NCBI RefSeq assembly: GCF_002736205.1
Contig: NZ_CP024091.1
Location: forward strand, 2,601,555-2,665,554
DNA from: Pedobacter ginsengisoli
Lineage (GTDB): Bacteria; Bacteroidota; Bacteroidia; Sphingobacteriales; Sphingobacteriaceae
DNA length: 64,000 bases
Direction of reading: 5' to 3'
Position numbers and translations under genes: made by a program. The notes beneath the pieces are model-generated. The model had not been told where the DNA came from. It searched no databases and saw only the letters and a program-made list of their open reading frames with translations. Positions within the stretch are counted from its first letter, which is position 1; every line of letters begins with the position of its first letter. Below, in pieces: positions 8,198 through 17,681 of the stretch.

Positions 8198-10327
8198 ATG
8201 AAAAATTTATTAGCAATTCTGATAATGTTGCCAATAATGGCGATAGGACAACAAAAGCAAAGCATAGAGGATGCCATGAAGAAAATGGAGGAATTGAAAA
8301 AAAAGATGACTCCGGAACAGCAGGCCATGATGGAAAAAATGGGGCTGCAACAAACTATGAAAACTGTTCAAAAAAATATGCAACCGGGCAAATCAGGTGT
8401 AGCTATGATGCCAATGGCTGATCCTAATATAGTTCCCGCAAATATCTCTTCACTTGCTGTACCATCTACCCCTTCGGATAAAGGAAAATTGATAGCTTAT
8501 TTAAAACCAATTTTTTCGCAAACAGAAGCAGCAATGAAACCTGAGAATGTAAAAGCAGTTCAGAAATTATTGGGCAAAGGCGCTGAAACCGGAAAATATG
8601 CAATGGTATTCTGGACGCACAATGAACTAGACAAGGCATTGTACCTGCTTGCCAATGCCTGCATTACCAATCCAGATGACTATGTTTCTATCAATAACCT
8701 CGGTGCATTGCTTACCCTTTCGGGATATGCACATAAGTCTTTACCGTTACTTTTATATACTCAAAAATTTGTGCCACAAAGCAGCACATTACTTAATAAC
8801 GTTGGTCAGGCTTATCTGAGCCTTGGGTATGTTGACAAAGCCAAACCGCTGCTTTTATCTGCCATAGCAAAAGATTCAACCAAAACCGAGGCATATAAGG
8901 CTATGGCGCTTATTGCACAAAAACAAGGAGACAATACCCTTTGTGGTACATATCTGGAAAAAGCTATTGCCAATGGCGATGCTACTGCCGAAAACATTAA
9001 CCTGCTTAATAAGATAGCACCGGAAAAAGATCTGACTGAATACATCCGTAAGCGCTTTAAACAATTTTATAAAGATCATAGTGTTACCAAACGCTTTACT
9101 GTACCTGCAGTTCCTGCATCGTATGAAGAAGCAGTAAAACGCGACGGTGAGATTGAAACTTACTTTAGAGACTTTGATGCCACCATAAACGCAACCTATA
9201 AAACGCAAAAGGAACTGACAAAACAGTATGAAAATCAGGTACAGAATAACCAGGTTAAAAAAATGGCGCAGATGCAGCAAATGATGGCCAATGCAGGTAA
9301 GCCTGGTTTTTCAAAATCTATACAGGATATGAAAGCATCAATGAGCAATCCTTTTATGACACAAGGAGCCATTATGCTGTCAAGTATAGATAACCCGCAA
9401 TTCAGCAAATCATATTACAGCCGGATGAAAACGGAAACAGGTAACAGGTTAAAAAGCGAAAATGAATTGAAACAGTCTTTAAAAACAGATTTTGACAATA
9501 AAATAAATGCGCTGGAAAAAGAAAAGAAAGGTCTGCACGATGGTGAAGGACAAGATGCAGCAAACGCACGGGCTGTGCAAATAGAAAAAGAGCTATGTAA
9601 ATTAAAAGTAGACAGGCAGGCAAAATGGCTGGAGAAAATGGCTGAAATAAATAATCAATATATCCATAACATGGAAGACCTGCTTAACCAGCGCTTACAG
9701 GAATATCTTTTTTGGAACACCATAGTGATGCAATCCTTGCAAGATCCTACGGCAGTTAACTACGCAGCTTATGTTGGTTATTTAAATAACCTCAAAAGCC
9801 TTGCATATCCGCTTTTCCCTACGCATGTGGATGGAGGATTGTCAAAACCTTGTGGCGACAAAATGGACGTCAACAATTATAAAGGAAAAATACACGACTG
9901 GGAAAGAGAACACTGCGAGGTAGATTTTGGAATAGACCTTATGGTAACCGGAGCTAAAATGAACTGTGAAGGCTGGTCTGTTTACGCAGATTTTAAAGCG
10001 GGTTCATTTGCCTATGAACGTAGTGTTGATCCAGTAACCTGGCAAACCACCGGCCACAGTATTTCTGCAAAGGCTGGTAAGGATAAAGAATTTGAAATAG
10101 GTAAAATTAAAGCATCAATAGGCGCATCGGTAGAAACCACTGTAAAGTTTGATGGCAACATGAACCCTGTTGATTTAAGTGTAAAAGGCGCAGCCGGCGC
10201 AGAGTTAAGTGGCCCTTTTGGAGGTAAAGCGGGTGCTGATTTAGGCTCAGTTGAAATAAGTGTAAGTAATGGATTCAATTCAGCAGGCCCATCTATACCA
10301 GGCTTCGGCAGCGATTTTTTGAAATAA
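8198..10327 (+). CDS. Exported TPR protein B1, unknown family
   Basis: Secreted protein of 709 aa. Signal peptide residues 1-18. A Met/Lys-rich helical segment (about 20-65, MTPEQQAMMEKMGL) is followed by TPR-like helices (about 130-265: WTHNELDKALYLLANAC, INNLGALL, LLNNVGQAYLSLGYVDKAKPLL). A long charged coiled-coil region (about 320-510) and a Gly/Ala/Val-rich, probably beta-structured C-terminus (about 560-709) come next. It is a clear paralogue of B2: both have TPEQ..M.E.LG, the LLNN.GQA..LG..DKA repeat and VP.SYE, and both end in the same type of alternating hydrophobic sheet region. Helical scaffold plus beta tail suggests an envelope-associated assembly protein. This is inference only. 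Confidence 0.85.
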   Translation: MKNLLAILIMLPIMAIGQQKQSIEDAMKKMEELKKKMTPEQQAMMEKMGLQQTMKTVQKNMQPGKSGVAMMPMADPNIVPANISSLAVPSTPSDKGKLIAYLKPIFSQTEAAMKPENVKAVQKLLGKGAETGKYAMVFWTHNELDKALYLLANACITNPDDYVSINNLGALLTLSGYAHKSLPLLLYTQKFVPQSSTLLNNVGQAYLSLGYVDKAKPLLLSAIAKDSTKTEAYKAMALIAQKQGDNTLCGTYLEKAIANGDATAENINLLNKIAPEKDLTEYIRKRFKQFYKDHSVTKRFTVPAVPASYEEAVKRDGEIETYFRDFDATINATYKTQKELTKQYENQVQNNQVKKMAQMQQMMANAGKPGFSKSIQDMKASMSNPFMTQGAIMLSSIDNPQFSKSYYSRMKTETGNRLKSENELKQSLKTDFDNKINALEKEKKGLHDGEGQDAANARAVQIEKELCKLKVDRQAKWLEKMAEINNQYIHNMEDLLNQRLQEYLFWNTIVMQSLQDPTAVNYAAYVGYLNNLKSLAYPLFPTHVDGGLSKPCGDKMDVNNYKGKIHDWEREHCEVDFGIDLMVTGAKMNCEGWSVYADFKAGSFAYERSVDPVTWQTTGHSISAKAGKDKEFEIGKIKASIGASVETTVKFDGNMNPVDLSVKGAAGAELSGPFGGKAGADLGSVEISVSNGFNSAGPSIPGFGSDFLK

Positions 10328-10362
10328 CCAGTTATGTTTTGTGTTAGTGGCTAAATCTAAAA

Positions 10363-10382
10363 AATCATCTTTTTTAATGATT
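10363..10382 (+). promoter_or_regulatory. Palindromic operator copy 3 (upstream of gene C)
   Basis: AATCATCTTTTTTAATGATT, with 6-bp perfect arms. The right arm continues into TTG, and TAATTTTA follows 21 nt later at 10404-10411. It lies in the 103-nt gap between B1 and C and implies a separate transcript for C onwards. Confidence 0.8.
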
Positions 10383-10403
10383 GCCCTAGGTAATTGTTCC
10401 GCC

Positions 10404-10411
10404 TAATTTTA
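10404..10411 (+). promoter_or_regulatory. -7-like element of gene C promoter
   Basis: TAATTTTA, identical to the octamer before gene A and at identical spacing from the palindrome. It is 19 nt before the ATG at 10431. Confidence 0.65.
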
Positions 10412-10430
10412 TATGCATAATCGAAATACA

Positions 10431-12029
10431 ATGAAATCTATAAGCGTATTTTTTTTGTTTAACCTGATGTTGTTCATAACCAGCATCTGTTGCGCCCAAA
10501 AACAAACTTTTGATGTTGTTTCTTACTCAACACCCAAAGGCTGGCAAAAAACAGAAAATGAAGGCGGTATACAATTGTCAGTTACTGATAAAAAAACAGG
10601 TGGCTATGCCATAGCGTTAATTACAAAATCAAGAGCTACTAATGCATCGGCTAAAGATAATTTTAACGACAGTTGGGAGAGCTTGGTAAAAAAAACGGTA
10701 CAGGTTACAGAAGCTCCCACCATGTCTGATATGCTTGTAGAAAAAGGCTGGGATGCGATTACAGGCCAGGCAAACTATACCGATGGAAAGGTGAAGGGCT
10801 TGGTAACGCTGATTACCGCTACCGGAAATGGTAAAATGGCTGATGTAGTGATCATGACCAATACCAGTATATACCAGGAAGAAGTTTTGGCTTTTCTAAA
10901 TAGCCTGGAACTAAATGAAACTGCAACTCAACAAAGCAATACCATTAATACATCTGCAAATACAAACAGCGGTTCACTTGTTGGTGTGTGGTCTGCTAAT
11001 TTACTGGAAACATCTGGTTATGCGAATGGCTATCCACAATATACCGCAGGCTATTTTAGAAAAGAATACCAATTAAATGCTGATGGCACCTACCTGTTTT
11101 TATTTAAAACATGGTCGGTATTTATGAAGACAATTTTGTTTGGTTACGAAACAGGTACCTGGTCAGCAACTGGTAATCAGTTGACCATTACACCCAAACA
11201 AGGCAAAAGTGAAGAATGGAGCAAATCAGCAAGTGGAAGGACGACTGAATGGGGAGCCAGGATAAAATCAGGAACAGGTAAATTAGAAACGATTACCTAT
11301 CGGTATGAAACAAAATATTATTCGGGAAGTAAAGATTATGTGCTCATACTAAATTTCGATAAGTCGACAGGAAGGGAAGGCACGGAACAAAAACAAGCTA
11401 CTTATACCAAGCGCACTGAACATCTAATTGACCTACCACCGGGAACAAAAATCAACAGCGAAGGCAAACCAGAAGCCTTACAACAAAACAATTCCAAGCA
11501 AACTACCAATAACAATTCTTCACCACTTGTCGGAAAAACATGGGAAGGTAGCAGTTCAGAAAAAATGGGATCAGGAAATATGCAAATGAACACTGGTGGA
11601 TTTTTCACGAAGCAATACCAATTCAACACAGATGGAACTTACCGATTTGTAAATGTCCTTGCATCGCACTTTACGGATACCAAAACGATGGGCTATGAAA
11701 CAGGAACATGGGCAGTAAACGGAAACCAACTTACCATTAATCCAACAAGTGGGCAAAATGAAGAATGGAGCAAAGTGGGCAAAACATCTAACGGTAATAG
11801 TGATGTGGGCAATCGTGCTATTAATGATACCTGGAGTAAAAAATTAAAAACCAGTACAAGAAAATTAGAGAAATATACCTACACCTTTTCTGTTGAAAAA
11901 AATGGAGATAACACTGCGCTTATAATGGAACGCAACGGAAAGACAGAGAGAGATGGCGACGGTAAAATATCATACCTCAACGAAACACCTTCTGAAAAAG
12001 GAGTTAAACTACCAAACGGAATAAAATAA
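10431..12029 (+). CDS. Exported protein C with two lipocalin-like repeats
   Basis: Secreted protein of 532 aa. The ATG at 10431 is chosen over one at 10413: it begins directly with the signal peptide (MKSISVFFLFN...CCAQ), and the upstream ATG lies almost on the predicted promoter. Residues about 22-160 resemble protein A. Two copies of a lipocalin-like beta-barrel segment follow (about 180-330 and 365-500), each with LVG..W, (Q/E)YQ(L/F)N.DGTY.F, GYETGTW...GNQLTI.P and EEWSK. These match the lipocalin-like/META-type folds common in Bacteroidota secreted proteins, but no ligand can be named. The stop is 7 nt before D1, so they are co-transcribed. Confidence 0.85.
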   Translation: MKSISVFFLFNLMLFITSICCAQKQTFDVVSYSTPKGWQKTENEGGIQLSVTDKKTGGYAIALITKSRATNASAKDNFNDSWESLVKKTVQVTEAPTMSDMLVEKGWDAITGQANYTDGKVKGLVTLITATGNGKMADVVIMTNTSIYQEEVLAFLNSLELNETATQQSNTINTSANTNSGSLVGVWSANLLETSGYANGYPQYTAGYFRKEYQLNADGTYLFLFKTWSVFMKTILFGYETGTWSATGNQLTITPKQGKSEEWSKSASGRTTEWGARIKSGTGKLETITYRYETKYYSGSKDYVLILNFDKSTGREGTEQKQATYTKRTEHLIDLPPGTKINSEGKPEALQQNNSKQTTNNNSSPLVGKTWEGSSSEKMGSGNMQMNTGGFFTKQYQFNTDGTYRFVNVLASHFTDTKTMGYETGTWAVNGNQLTINPTSGQNEEWSKVGKTSNGNSDVGNRAINDTWSKKLKTSTRKLEKYTYTFSVEKNGDNTALIMERNGKTERDGDGKISYLNETPSEKGVKLPNGIK

Positions 12030-12036
12030 TTGCACT

Positions 12037-13329
12037 ATGAAAAAGGCCATCATTATTTTATCAATTCTTCTTTTCTGCAGTAGCCTGTATGCACAAAAAA
12101 TAGCCACGGCACAAGAAACACCTGTACCCTGCAATGGAGATGCAGATGGTTTGCCGGGAAAATACACCGACCATACCAATCCTAAATATCCCAGCAGCCT
12201 TAAAGGCCCTGCACCAGATAAAGCAGCCATGACCAAACAGCTCATTGCTTTTGAAAAATTAGAAGAAGCAAGCCGGGCCAATTTTCAACTTACAGGTTGT
12301 GTAGCAAGAGTGAGTTTTAGCGGAGGCGATAAAAATACTTACGTAAACATTGTACGTAACGGATATAACTACCAGTTAGGCGTTTATCAGAATGTATGCC
12401 ATGTAACACAGCATATTGTAAAAACAGTAGGTGAATACCGTACAGTGTTGCGTGTAAATGTTAATCCATATTTGATAGCAGATGGCCTGCGGGGAGCTGG
12501 AGAGTTTTATCTGACAGACAGGTCAGTGCGTTATCAACTCCCGATTGACGCAAAAGAGGGTCCTGATTATGAAAAGGACAAGAAGACCAATCCAAGCCAC
12601 ATATCACAGTATTTTTCTGAGGGAACGCTATTAACCGGCAGGTCCAATGATTATAAAAATAAGCATGCTGATTTTTTAAAGTTGAACAATGGCAGTGGTT
12701 ATGTCGAAAATTTTATGTCGGGTTCAAGAGATGACAAACCTAACCCAAAAGGGTATAAATGGATAGACAGGCATTATTTAATTACCAAACAAGGAGTTCC
12801 TTTGCTAATACCGGTTACAAAAAAACAATACCTGGAAGATTTGCTGGAATATTTTGAAATTGAAAAGGCGAATTTCTATTACAGTCTGAATGAACTCATC
12901 AAAAGGAATGCAGGTAACACCAGTGATAATGCACAGAAAAGGGCAGCGGTTTTAGAAGCAGATAAAACAGCTTACGCCAAGCTTTATGAAGACAAAAAAG
13001 CAAAAGTAAAACAACTATTGGCCACACAAAAAGAAGAATGGCTGCAAAAGCAGGCTGTAGTTGCAGCCAATAACATTACTTACGATGCCTATGAACGCTT
13101 AAATGAAATTGGTAAATTTTACGATAAAGAAGATGAGTATAGAATTGCTTTAAATGTATTAAACTCGGCATATTTTAAAACCAATACCACTCAAACATCC
13201 ACCAGTCCCATTTTAATAGAAGTACAGTTCCGCTATGAAATCGGCGGCGACCATGGCTTTTCAGAAAGATTATTCAACAATTTTTTGAAAAACTATGATC
13301 TGGAATCATTAAAAAAAATGTTGAACTAA
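12037..13329 (+). CDS. Exported protein D1, unknown family
   Basis: Secreted protein of 430 aa with signal peptide residues 1-19 (ends LYAQ). It is paralogous to D2. Both have PGKY.......YP near the mature N-terminus, a helix with E(K/R)(L/I)EE followed by F..TG, the block (V/L)P(L/V)L(I/V)PV(T/S)(K/R)K(Q/E)YL..LLEY(F/Y)E, a coiled-coil stretch, K(E/N)EEWL, FYDKE and a C-terminal NNF.KN(Y/F)D...L(K/Q)KML. No catalytic signature is recognised. It sits between C and B2 in a tightly packed operon (11 nt to B2). Confidence 0.85.
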   Translation: MKKAIIILSILLFCSSLYAQKIATAQETPVPCNGDADGLPGKYTDHTNPKYPSSLKGPAPDKAAMTKQLIAFEKLEEASRANFQLTGCVARVSFSGGDKNTYVNIVRNGYNYQLGVYQNVCHVTQHIVKTVGEYRTVLRVNVNPYLIADGLRGAGEFYLTDRSVRYQLPIDAKEGPDYEKDKKTNPSHISQYFSEGTLLTGRSNDYKNKHADFLKLNNGSGYVENFMSGSRDDKPNPKGYKWIDRHYLITKQGVPLLIPVTKKQYLEDLLEYFEIEKANFYYSLNELIKRNAGNTSDNAQKRAAVLEADKTAYAKLYEDKKAKVKQLLATQKEEWLQKQAVVAANNITYDAYERLNEIGKFYDKEDEYRIALNVLNSAYFKTNTTQTSTSPILIEVQFRYEIGGDHGFSERLFNNFLKNYDLESLKKMLN

Positions 13330-13340
13330 AGTTCTAACTC

Positions 13341-15389
13341 ATGAAACGACTAACCACATTAATGATTGCTACTTTAATTACTACAGCGGCCTTTGCACAG
13401 TCTAAAAATCCAACCAATAAAAAAGAAATAAACGATAAAGTAAAGCAGGCACAACAGCAATTAGACAAGCTTACACCCGAGCAGAAAAAGATGATAGAGC
13501 AGTTGGGCATATCATCAAAAGTTCCTTCAATACCTGCGGGTACTACGGCAGCGGGTATAAATGCTGCAATAGGTGGTGATGCATTTGGTGTGCCCTCAAA
13601 AAACACCGCACTTATTGGAGCCATTCCGCAAATTACACTCACTGCTGCTATGGTTCCCACTTACGTCAAATCGCTTGTCGATTATGTGCAAAAAGGTGTT
13701 GCAGATGATACTAAAGTATTCGGGCAGCAGATGTATGCAGTTTTTAAAACCAACAAATACGATGCAATGGCCATTGGCAATGCAGCGGTTGGTTATTGGT
13801 CGTCAGGGCAACTTGAACTTGCGGTGTACCTAATTGGGCGGGCTTGTGCAGATAATGGTTCAGATGCTGATATGCTTAGCAATTTTGCCGCTATGCTTAG
13901 CATGGGTGGTGCACCGCATCGTGCCATTCCCTTATTAGAATATCTTAATAAACAATACCCTGATAACTCAACTATACTTAATAATTTGGGGCAGGCATGG
14001 TTTTACCTGGGCGAAACAGATAAAGCAAATGCTCAGTTAAACAAAGTGGTAAAGGCTTTTGCTTATCACCCGCAGGCCAGCTATACGCAATGTTTGATAG
14101 AGCAAAGTAAAGGCAATACACCAAAAGCTATTGAGAACATGAAAAATTCGCTGGCCTATAGTTATTCTTTAGATAAAGTGAACCAGTTGCGCAAGCTGGG
14201 TTATTCTGTAAAAGGCAAAGATATGCGTAAACCATTTCGTCCTGATCCCAATCCGCTTGGGCTGCAAAATTTTGTTCGCCCTGATGTACCCAATTCTTAT
14301 GAACAGGAATTAAAACTTGGTGCCGACTGGGATGCGTTTCAAAAACAGGTGAATGAGAAATTGATGTCGTTGGCAAAGGAACTACTGCCCTATCAGCAAG
14401 CTGCCGCTCAAAAGGGACAGCAGTTGTATAACCAATACCAAAATGCTAAGGGCGATGTAAGTAAAATGACCACCACTGCAACACAAAATGAAAATATTTA
14501 CCGGAAAACTGCCGAAAAAAACCTTCAGGAAATGAACAAGGATGGTGGCGCTGGCTATCGTTTAAAAGCTCTGAAAAAACAAATAGACGACCTGGTAAAA
14601 GATTTCATGGCTAAGGATGAAGTGCAACGTAAAAGCCTGGAAAAACAAAATAGTATCAAGGCCGAACAGGAGACAGAACTGGCCAAAAAAGGAGAAAACA
14701 TTGGCTATGATAACTGTGTAGTGCAACAAAAATATAGTGAATGGGTATACACCAATTATAATAAACCATTAGAAGAAGCTTACAAAAATTATTTACACCA
14801 GTGGTACTTAAAAATTACCGAAGAATTGTATTGGAAACAATTTACACAGGAAGCATCGGTATTTGAAGCGACGAAGATTGCGGCAAAAAAAGAATGGCTG
14901 GCAGCCCTGGGCAATACAAGATATATGGCCACTAATAAATATGGCAAATGCACCACCCCTGAGAACAAAAACTCGACTTACAAATTGGCCGATTTTGATG
15001 ATATGCATTGCGCATATGTATCGGTACTTGATTTCGGTGTGTATAAACAGATTGATGAATGCGGTAAAATGCGTATTGAATTTGATGCGGGCAGGCTAAG
15101 TGGTAATCTTAATTTCAAAGCAGACAATAACGGCAAAGATAAATTTGTAAAAGCCACTGTAGAAGCCACCATAATAGACAAAGAAATTTCTGTTGGCAAA
15201 GGCCCACTGCAAGTAGGCGCATCTGTAAAAGCAGGAATGGGTATGGAGATTAGCAGCAATGGTATTGAAGATGTGTATGCCACTGGCGAAGCATCAGCAA
15301 ATGCCGGCAGTACAAATGTTGGTGTTAATAGTCGTATGAGTTTGATTTCAGGAAATATGAGTGGTGGCATCAGTGGATTTGGCAAATAA
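13341..15389 (+). CDS. Exported TPR protein B2, unknown family
   Basis: Secreted protein of 682 aa and paralogue of B1 in the same layout: signal peptide (residues 1-19), Lys/Gln-rich helix with LTPEQKKMIEQLGI, TPR-like region (about 130-270; GQLELAVYLIGRAC, ILNNLGQAWFYLGETDKANAQL), coiled-coil middle (about 330-500) and a Gly/Ala-rich beta C-terminus (about 560-682). The copies differ enough in sequence that the duplication is old. The gene ends 13 nt before the D2 start codon, so B2 and D2 are co-transcribed and perhaps act as a pair. Confidence 0.85.
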   Translation: MKRLTTLMIATLITTAAFAQSKNPTNKKEINDKVKQAQQQLDKLTPEQKKMIEQLGISSKVPSIPAGTTAAGINAAIGGDAFGVPSKNTALIGAIPQITLTAAMVPTYVKSLVDYVQKGVADDTKVFGQQMYAVFKTNKYDAMAIGNAAVGYWSSGQLELAVYLIGRACADNGSDADMLSNFAAMLSMGGAPHRAIPLLEYLNKQYPDNSTILNNLGQAWFYLGETDKANAQLNKVVKAFAYHPQASYTQCLIEQSKGNTPKAIENMKNSLAYSYSLDKVNQLRKLGYSVKGKDMRKPFRPDPNPLGLQNFVRPDVPNSYEQELKLGADWDAFQKQVNEKLMSLAKELLPYQQAAAQKGQQLYNQYQNAKGDVSKMTTTATQNENIYRKTAEKNLQEMNKDGGAGYRLKALKKQIDDLVKDFMAKDEVQRKSLEKQNSIKAEQETELAKKGENIGYDNCVVQQKYSEWVYTNYNKPLEEAYKNYLHQWYLKITEELYWKQFTQEASVFEATKIAAKKEWLAALGNTRYMATNKYGKCTTPENKNSTYKLADFDDMHCAYVSVLDFGVYKQIDECGKMRIEFDAGRLSGNLNFKADNNGKDKFVKATVEATIIDKEISVGKGPLQVGASVKAGMGMEISSNGIEDVYATGEASANAGSTNVGVNSRMSLISGNMSGGISGFGK

Positions 15390-15402
15390 AAATTCAATTA
15401 AA

Positions 15403-16629
15403 ATGAAAAATATAAAACATCAACTAAAGGGACCAATTGCATTGCTTTGTTTTATTTCGCTAATACAAACCACTATGGCACAAGACTGTAAAACCTCTGC
15501 AAACTTAGATGCCACACCCGGAAAATACCTTACCGCAGCCCAATACCCCTGGCCTGCTGCAAGAGCAGAATATTTTAATAAAATGACTACTACCGCTGAT
15601 AAAGCAATGGCTAAGAAAATATTGGGTGATCTGGAAAGAATAGAGGAGCAAACCCATACGGGCTTCAACTTCACCGGCGGCAATTGGGAAAATTATTATT
15701 CTACCGAAGGCAATCAATATTTGGGTAGTGCAAAATTAGGCCAGTATACTTTCCAGGCGGCACTGTACGAATATTTCTGTGCTAAAGGAAAATTAACCCG
15801 TAATAGCGAATACAGTACCGTTTTACGGATGTATGTAAACCAATTGCGACTAACAACTTTAGACAAATTTTTATCAAGTCCTTATGGTAGCAGCTTTGGC
15901 AGTTATGATTTTGGTCTGCAATTTCAGGATTGGAAAAACCATAAACCTGCTGATGTAAACGCACAATTGATCAGTCTGTTTACTTATATGACCTGCAATA
16001 ATGAGCAGCTTATTGGAGCTATCAACAACGACAACAATTATTTCCAGGATGTTGCTGATAAAGACATCAAACCGAATAACCGTAGTAATCCAGTGTATCG
16101 GTATTGGTTTGTAAAGAAAAATAACCTGCCTGTATTGGTGCCCGTAAGCCGCAAAGAATATCTACAAAGCTTGTTGGAATATTATGAAAGGGAGAAAATT
16201 CACTTTACTAAACTGGTCGCAAAATTGAATGAAGACCATGATAAAAGTGTTAAAAATTACAGTACCTGGGAAACGGATGTTGCAGATAAAGTAGCTACAG
16301 TAAAAAAAGCATTAAGCGAGCACAATGAAGAATGGTTATTGGCCCAGGCAATTGTAAATCCAGGTACCGACAACAGCCAAACCTATAATGCAAAACTACG
16401 GGAACAAACCAATTACAACCGATTCTGGAAATTTTACGACAAAGAAAAGAACTTTGGAGGGCTGTACAGATACAATCCAGAGTATTTTAAAACTTCCGCA
16501 AAAGGGGCCGCAAGTCCACAACTGATAACAGTTCTATTTCGATATGTTACCATACCCTCATCGCTACGCATGCTAAACAACTTCAGCAAAAATTTTGATG
16601 TTAAAGCATTGCAAAAAATGTTAGAATAA
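15403..16629 (+). CDS. Exported protein D2, unknown family
   Basis: Secreted protein of 408 aa from the ATG at 15403. An in-frame start 42 nt upstream overlaps B2 and would put a polar leader before the signal peptide (MKNIKHQLKGPIALLCF...TMAQ). It is a paralogue of D1 and shares PGKY.....YP, E..IEEQTHTGFNFTGG, LPVLVPVSRKEYLQSLLEYY, a charged helical stretch, NEEWLLAQA, FYDKEK and a C-terminal L.NFSKNFD. No known domain is recognised. D1 and D2 each neighbour B2, which suggests complex partners. Confidence 0.85.
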   Translation: MKNIKHQLKGPIALLCFISLIQTTMAQDCKTSANLDATPGKYLTAAQYPWPAARAEYFNKMTTTADKAMAKKILGDLERIEEQTHTGFNFTGGNWENYYSTEGNQYLGSAKLGQYTFQAALYEYFCAKGKLTRNSEYSTVLRMYVNQLRLTTLDKFLSSPYGSSFGSYDFGLQFQDWKNHKPADVNAQLISLFTYMTCNNEQLIGAINNDNNYFQDVADKDIKPNNRSNPVYRYWFVKKNNLPVLVPVSRKEYLQSLLEYYEREKIHFTKLVAKLNEDHDKSVKNYSTWETDVADKVATVKKALSEHNEEWLLAQAIVNPGTDNSQTYNAKLREQTNYNRFWKFYDKEKNFGGLYRYNPEYFKTSAKGAASPQLITVLFRYVTIPSSLRMLNNFSKNFDVKALQKMLE

Positions 16630-16662
16630 ATAGATCAAATTTTCACTCATAAATTCAAAAAA

Positions 16663-17271
16663 ATGAAAAGAATCATTTCAATCCTAGGTTCATTACTGTT
16701 CATAACAGCAGTTAAAGCACAAACTACCGTAGTTAAAAAAGAAACGGTTAATCCAGGCAGCAGTCAAACTACCGGCGCAGCAGCCTCATCAAAAGACCCC
16801 AAAGCAGCTGCTGTGGATCTTAAAAAAGAGGAAGCAGAAAGACTTGCAGCACAAAGAGCAGCTAAAGATGCAAAGCTTGCCCAGCATGTTGATCCTAAAA
16901 AGGAAGAAGCAGACAGACTTGCGGCTCAAAGAGCGGCTAAAGATGCAAAAGTTGCTCAGCATATTGATCCTAAAAAGGAGGAAGCAGACAGACTTGCAGC
17001 TCAAAGAGCAGCTAAAGACGCAAAAGTTGCTCAGCATATTGATCCTAAAAAGGAGGAAGCAGACAGACTTGCAGCTCAAAGAGCAGCTAAAGACGCAAAA
17101 GTTGCTCAGCATATTGATCCTAAAAAGGAAGAAGCAGACAGACTTGCAGCTCAAAGAGCAGCTAAAGACGCAAAAGTTGCTCAGCATATTGATCCTAAAA
17201 AAGATGCAGAACAAAAAGCTGCAGCAGAAAGAGAAGCTAAAAATGCCAATACACAACGCAAAGAAAACTAA
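16663..17271 (+). CDS. Exported protein with 25-residue tandem repeats
   Basis: Secreted, highly charged helical protein of 202 aa. Signal peptide residues 1-19 (ends VKAQ), Thr/Ser/Gly linker, then five repeats of 25 aa (residues 54-178), each built on KKEEADRLAAQRAAKDAK plus VAQHIDP, and a sixth degenerate partial copy. Units 3 and 4 are identical at the DNA level. The composition resembles TolA-like or LEA-like extended helices, so a spacer or periplasmic rod is plausible. The stop overlaps the first SET gene (TAATG). Confidence 0.85.
   Translation: MKRIISILGSLLFITAVKAQTTVVKKETVNPGSSQTTGAAASSKDPKAAAVDLKKEEAERLAAQRAAKDAKLAQHVDPKKEEADRLAAQRAAKDAKVAQHIDPKKEEADRLAAQRAAKDAKVAQHIDPKKEEADRLAAQRAAKDAKVAQHIDPKKEEADRLAAQRAAKDAKVAQHIDPKKDAEQKAAAEREAKNANTQRKEN
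16822..17196 (+). repeat. Five 75-bp in-frame tandem repeats
   Basis: Units start at 16822, 16897, 16972, 17047 and 17122. The third and fourth are identical over 75 bp, and the fifth differs from them at one base. The unit length is a multiple of three, so gain or loss of a copy changes protein length without a frameshift. Confidence 0.95.
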
Positions 17272-17681
17272 TGTTATTCAATAAAAACATTTATCAGCCA
17301 CAGCATATTGAGGTAAAGGAAAGCCCACTTCATGGGCGTGGTGTATTTGCTAAAAACAAAATAATGAAAGGGAGCATTATAGAAAAGGCACCCGTGGTTT
17401 TCTTAACAAATGATGAAAAGGAAACCTTAAGGTTTACCAAACTATTTCATTATTACTTTTTATTAAGTGAACCCGAAAAACAGGCAGCCTTCAGTTTTGG
17501 CTATGCTTCGTTTTATAATCATTCGCCAGAAGCAAATGCCATCTTCACATTTTCACAAAAGAGAAGCACCATTAATATCTATGCTTATAAAACAATTGAG
17601 CCGGGCCATGAGATAACCATTAATTATAACGGCGAACCTGGAGATAATAGTGAAGTTTATTTTCCAAATTCAGATCAATAA
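17271..17681 (+). CDS. SET-domain protein 1
   Basis: Small protein of 136 aa without signal peptide, essentially a bare SET domain, the fold of protein-lysine methyltransferases. Visible motifs are HGRGVFA (about residues 22-28), FYNHSPEANA (about 83-92, matching the NHS..PN cofactor and active-site motif) and PGHEITINYNG (about 112-122, matching GEE(L/I)..(D/N)Y). No pre- or post-SET cysteine clusters. The start ATG overlaps the repeat-protein stop and the gene's own stop overlaps SET 2 (TAATG at both junctions), so translation is coupled. The substrate is unknown; the Lys-rich repeat protein next door is an attractive but untested candidate, although it is predicted to be exported. Confidence 0.88.
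   Translation: MLFNKNIYQPQHIEVKESPLHGRGVFAKNKIMKGSIIEKAPVVFLTNDEKETLRFTKLFHYYFLLSEPEKQAAFSFGYASFYNHSPEANAIFTFSQKRSTINIYAYKTIEPGHEITINYNGEPGDNSEVYFPNSDQ

Noticed and set aside
10413..10430. Earlier ATG for gene C
   Set aside because: It lies 2 nt past the predicted -7 octamer, so it would be upstream of or at the transcript start, and it adds a polar leader before the signal peptide.
16822..17196. CRISPR-like periodic array
   Set aside because: Units are contiguous, 75 bp, with no spacers, and form one continuous coding frame.
16789..17284. Long antisense and +1 frame reading frames over the tandem repeat gene
   Set aside because: They are by-products of a 75-bp repeat without stops; they have no start context, no promoter and biased, low-complexity translations.
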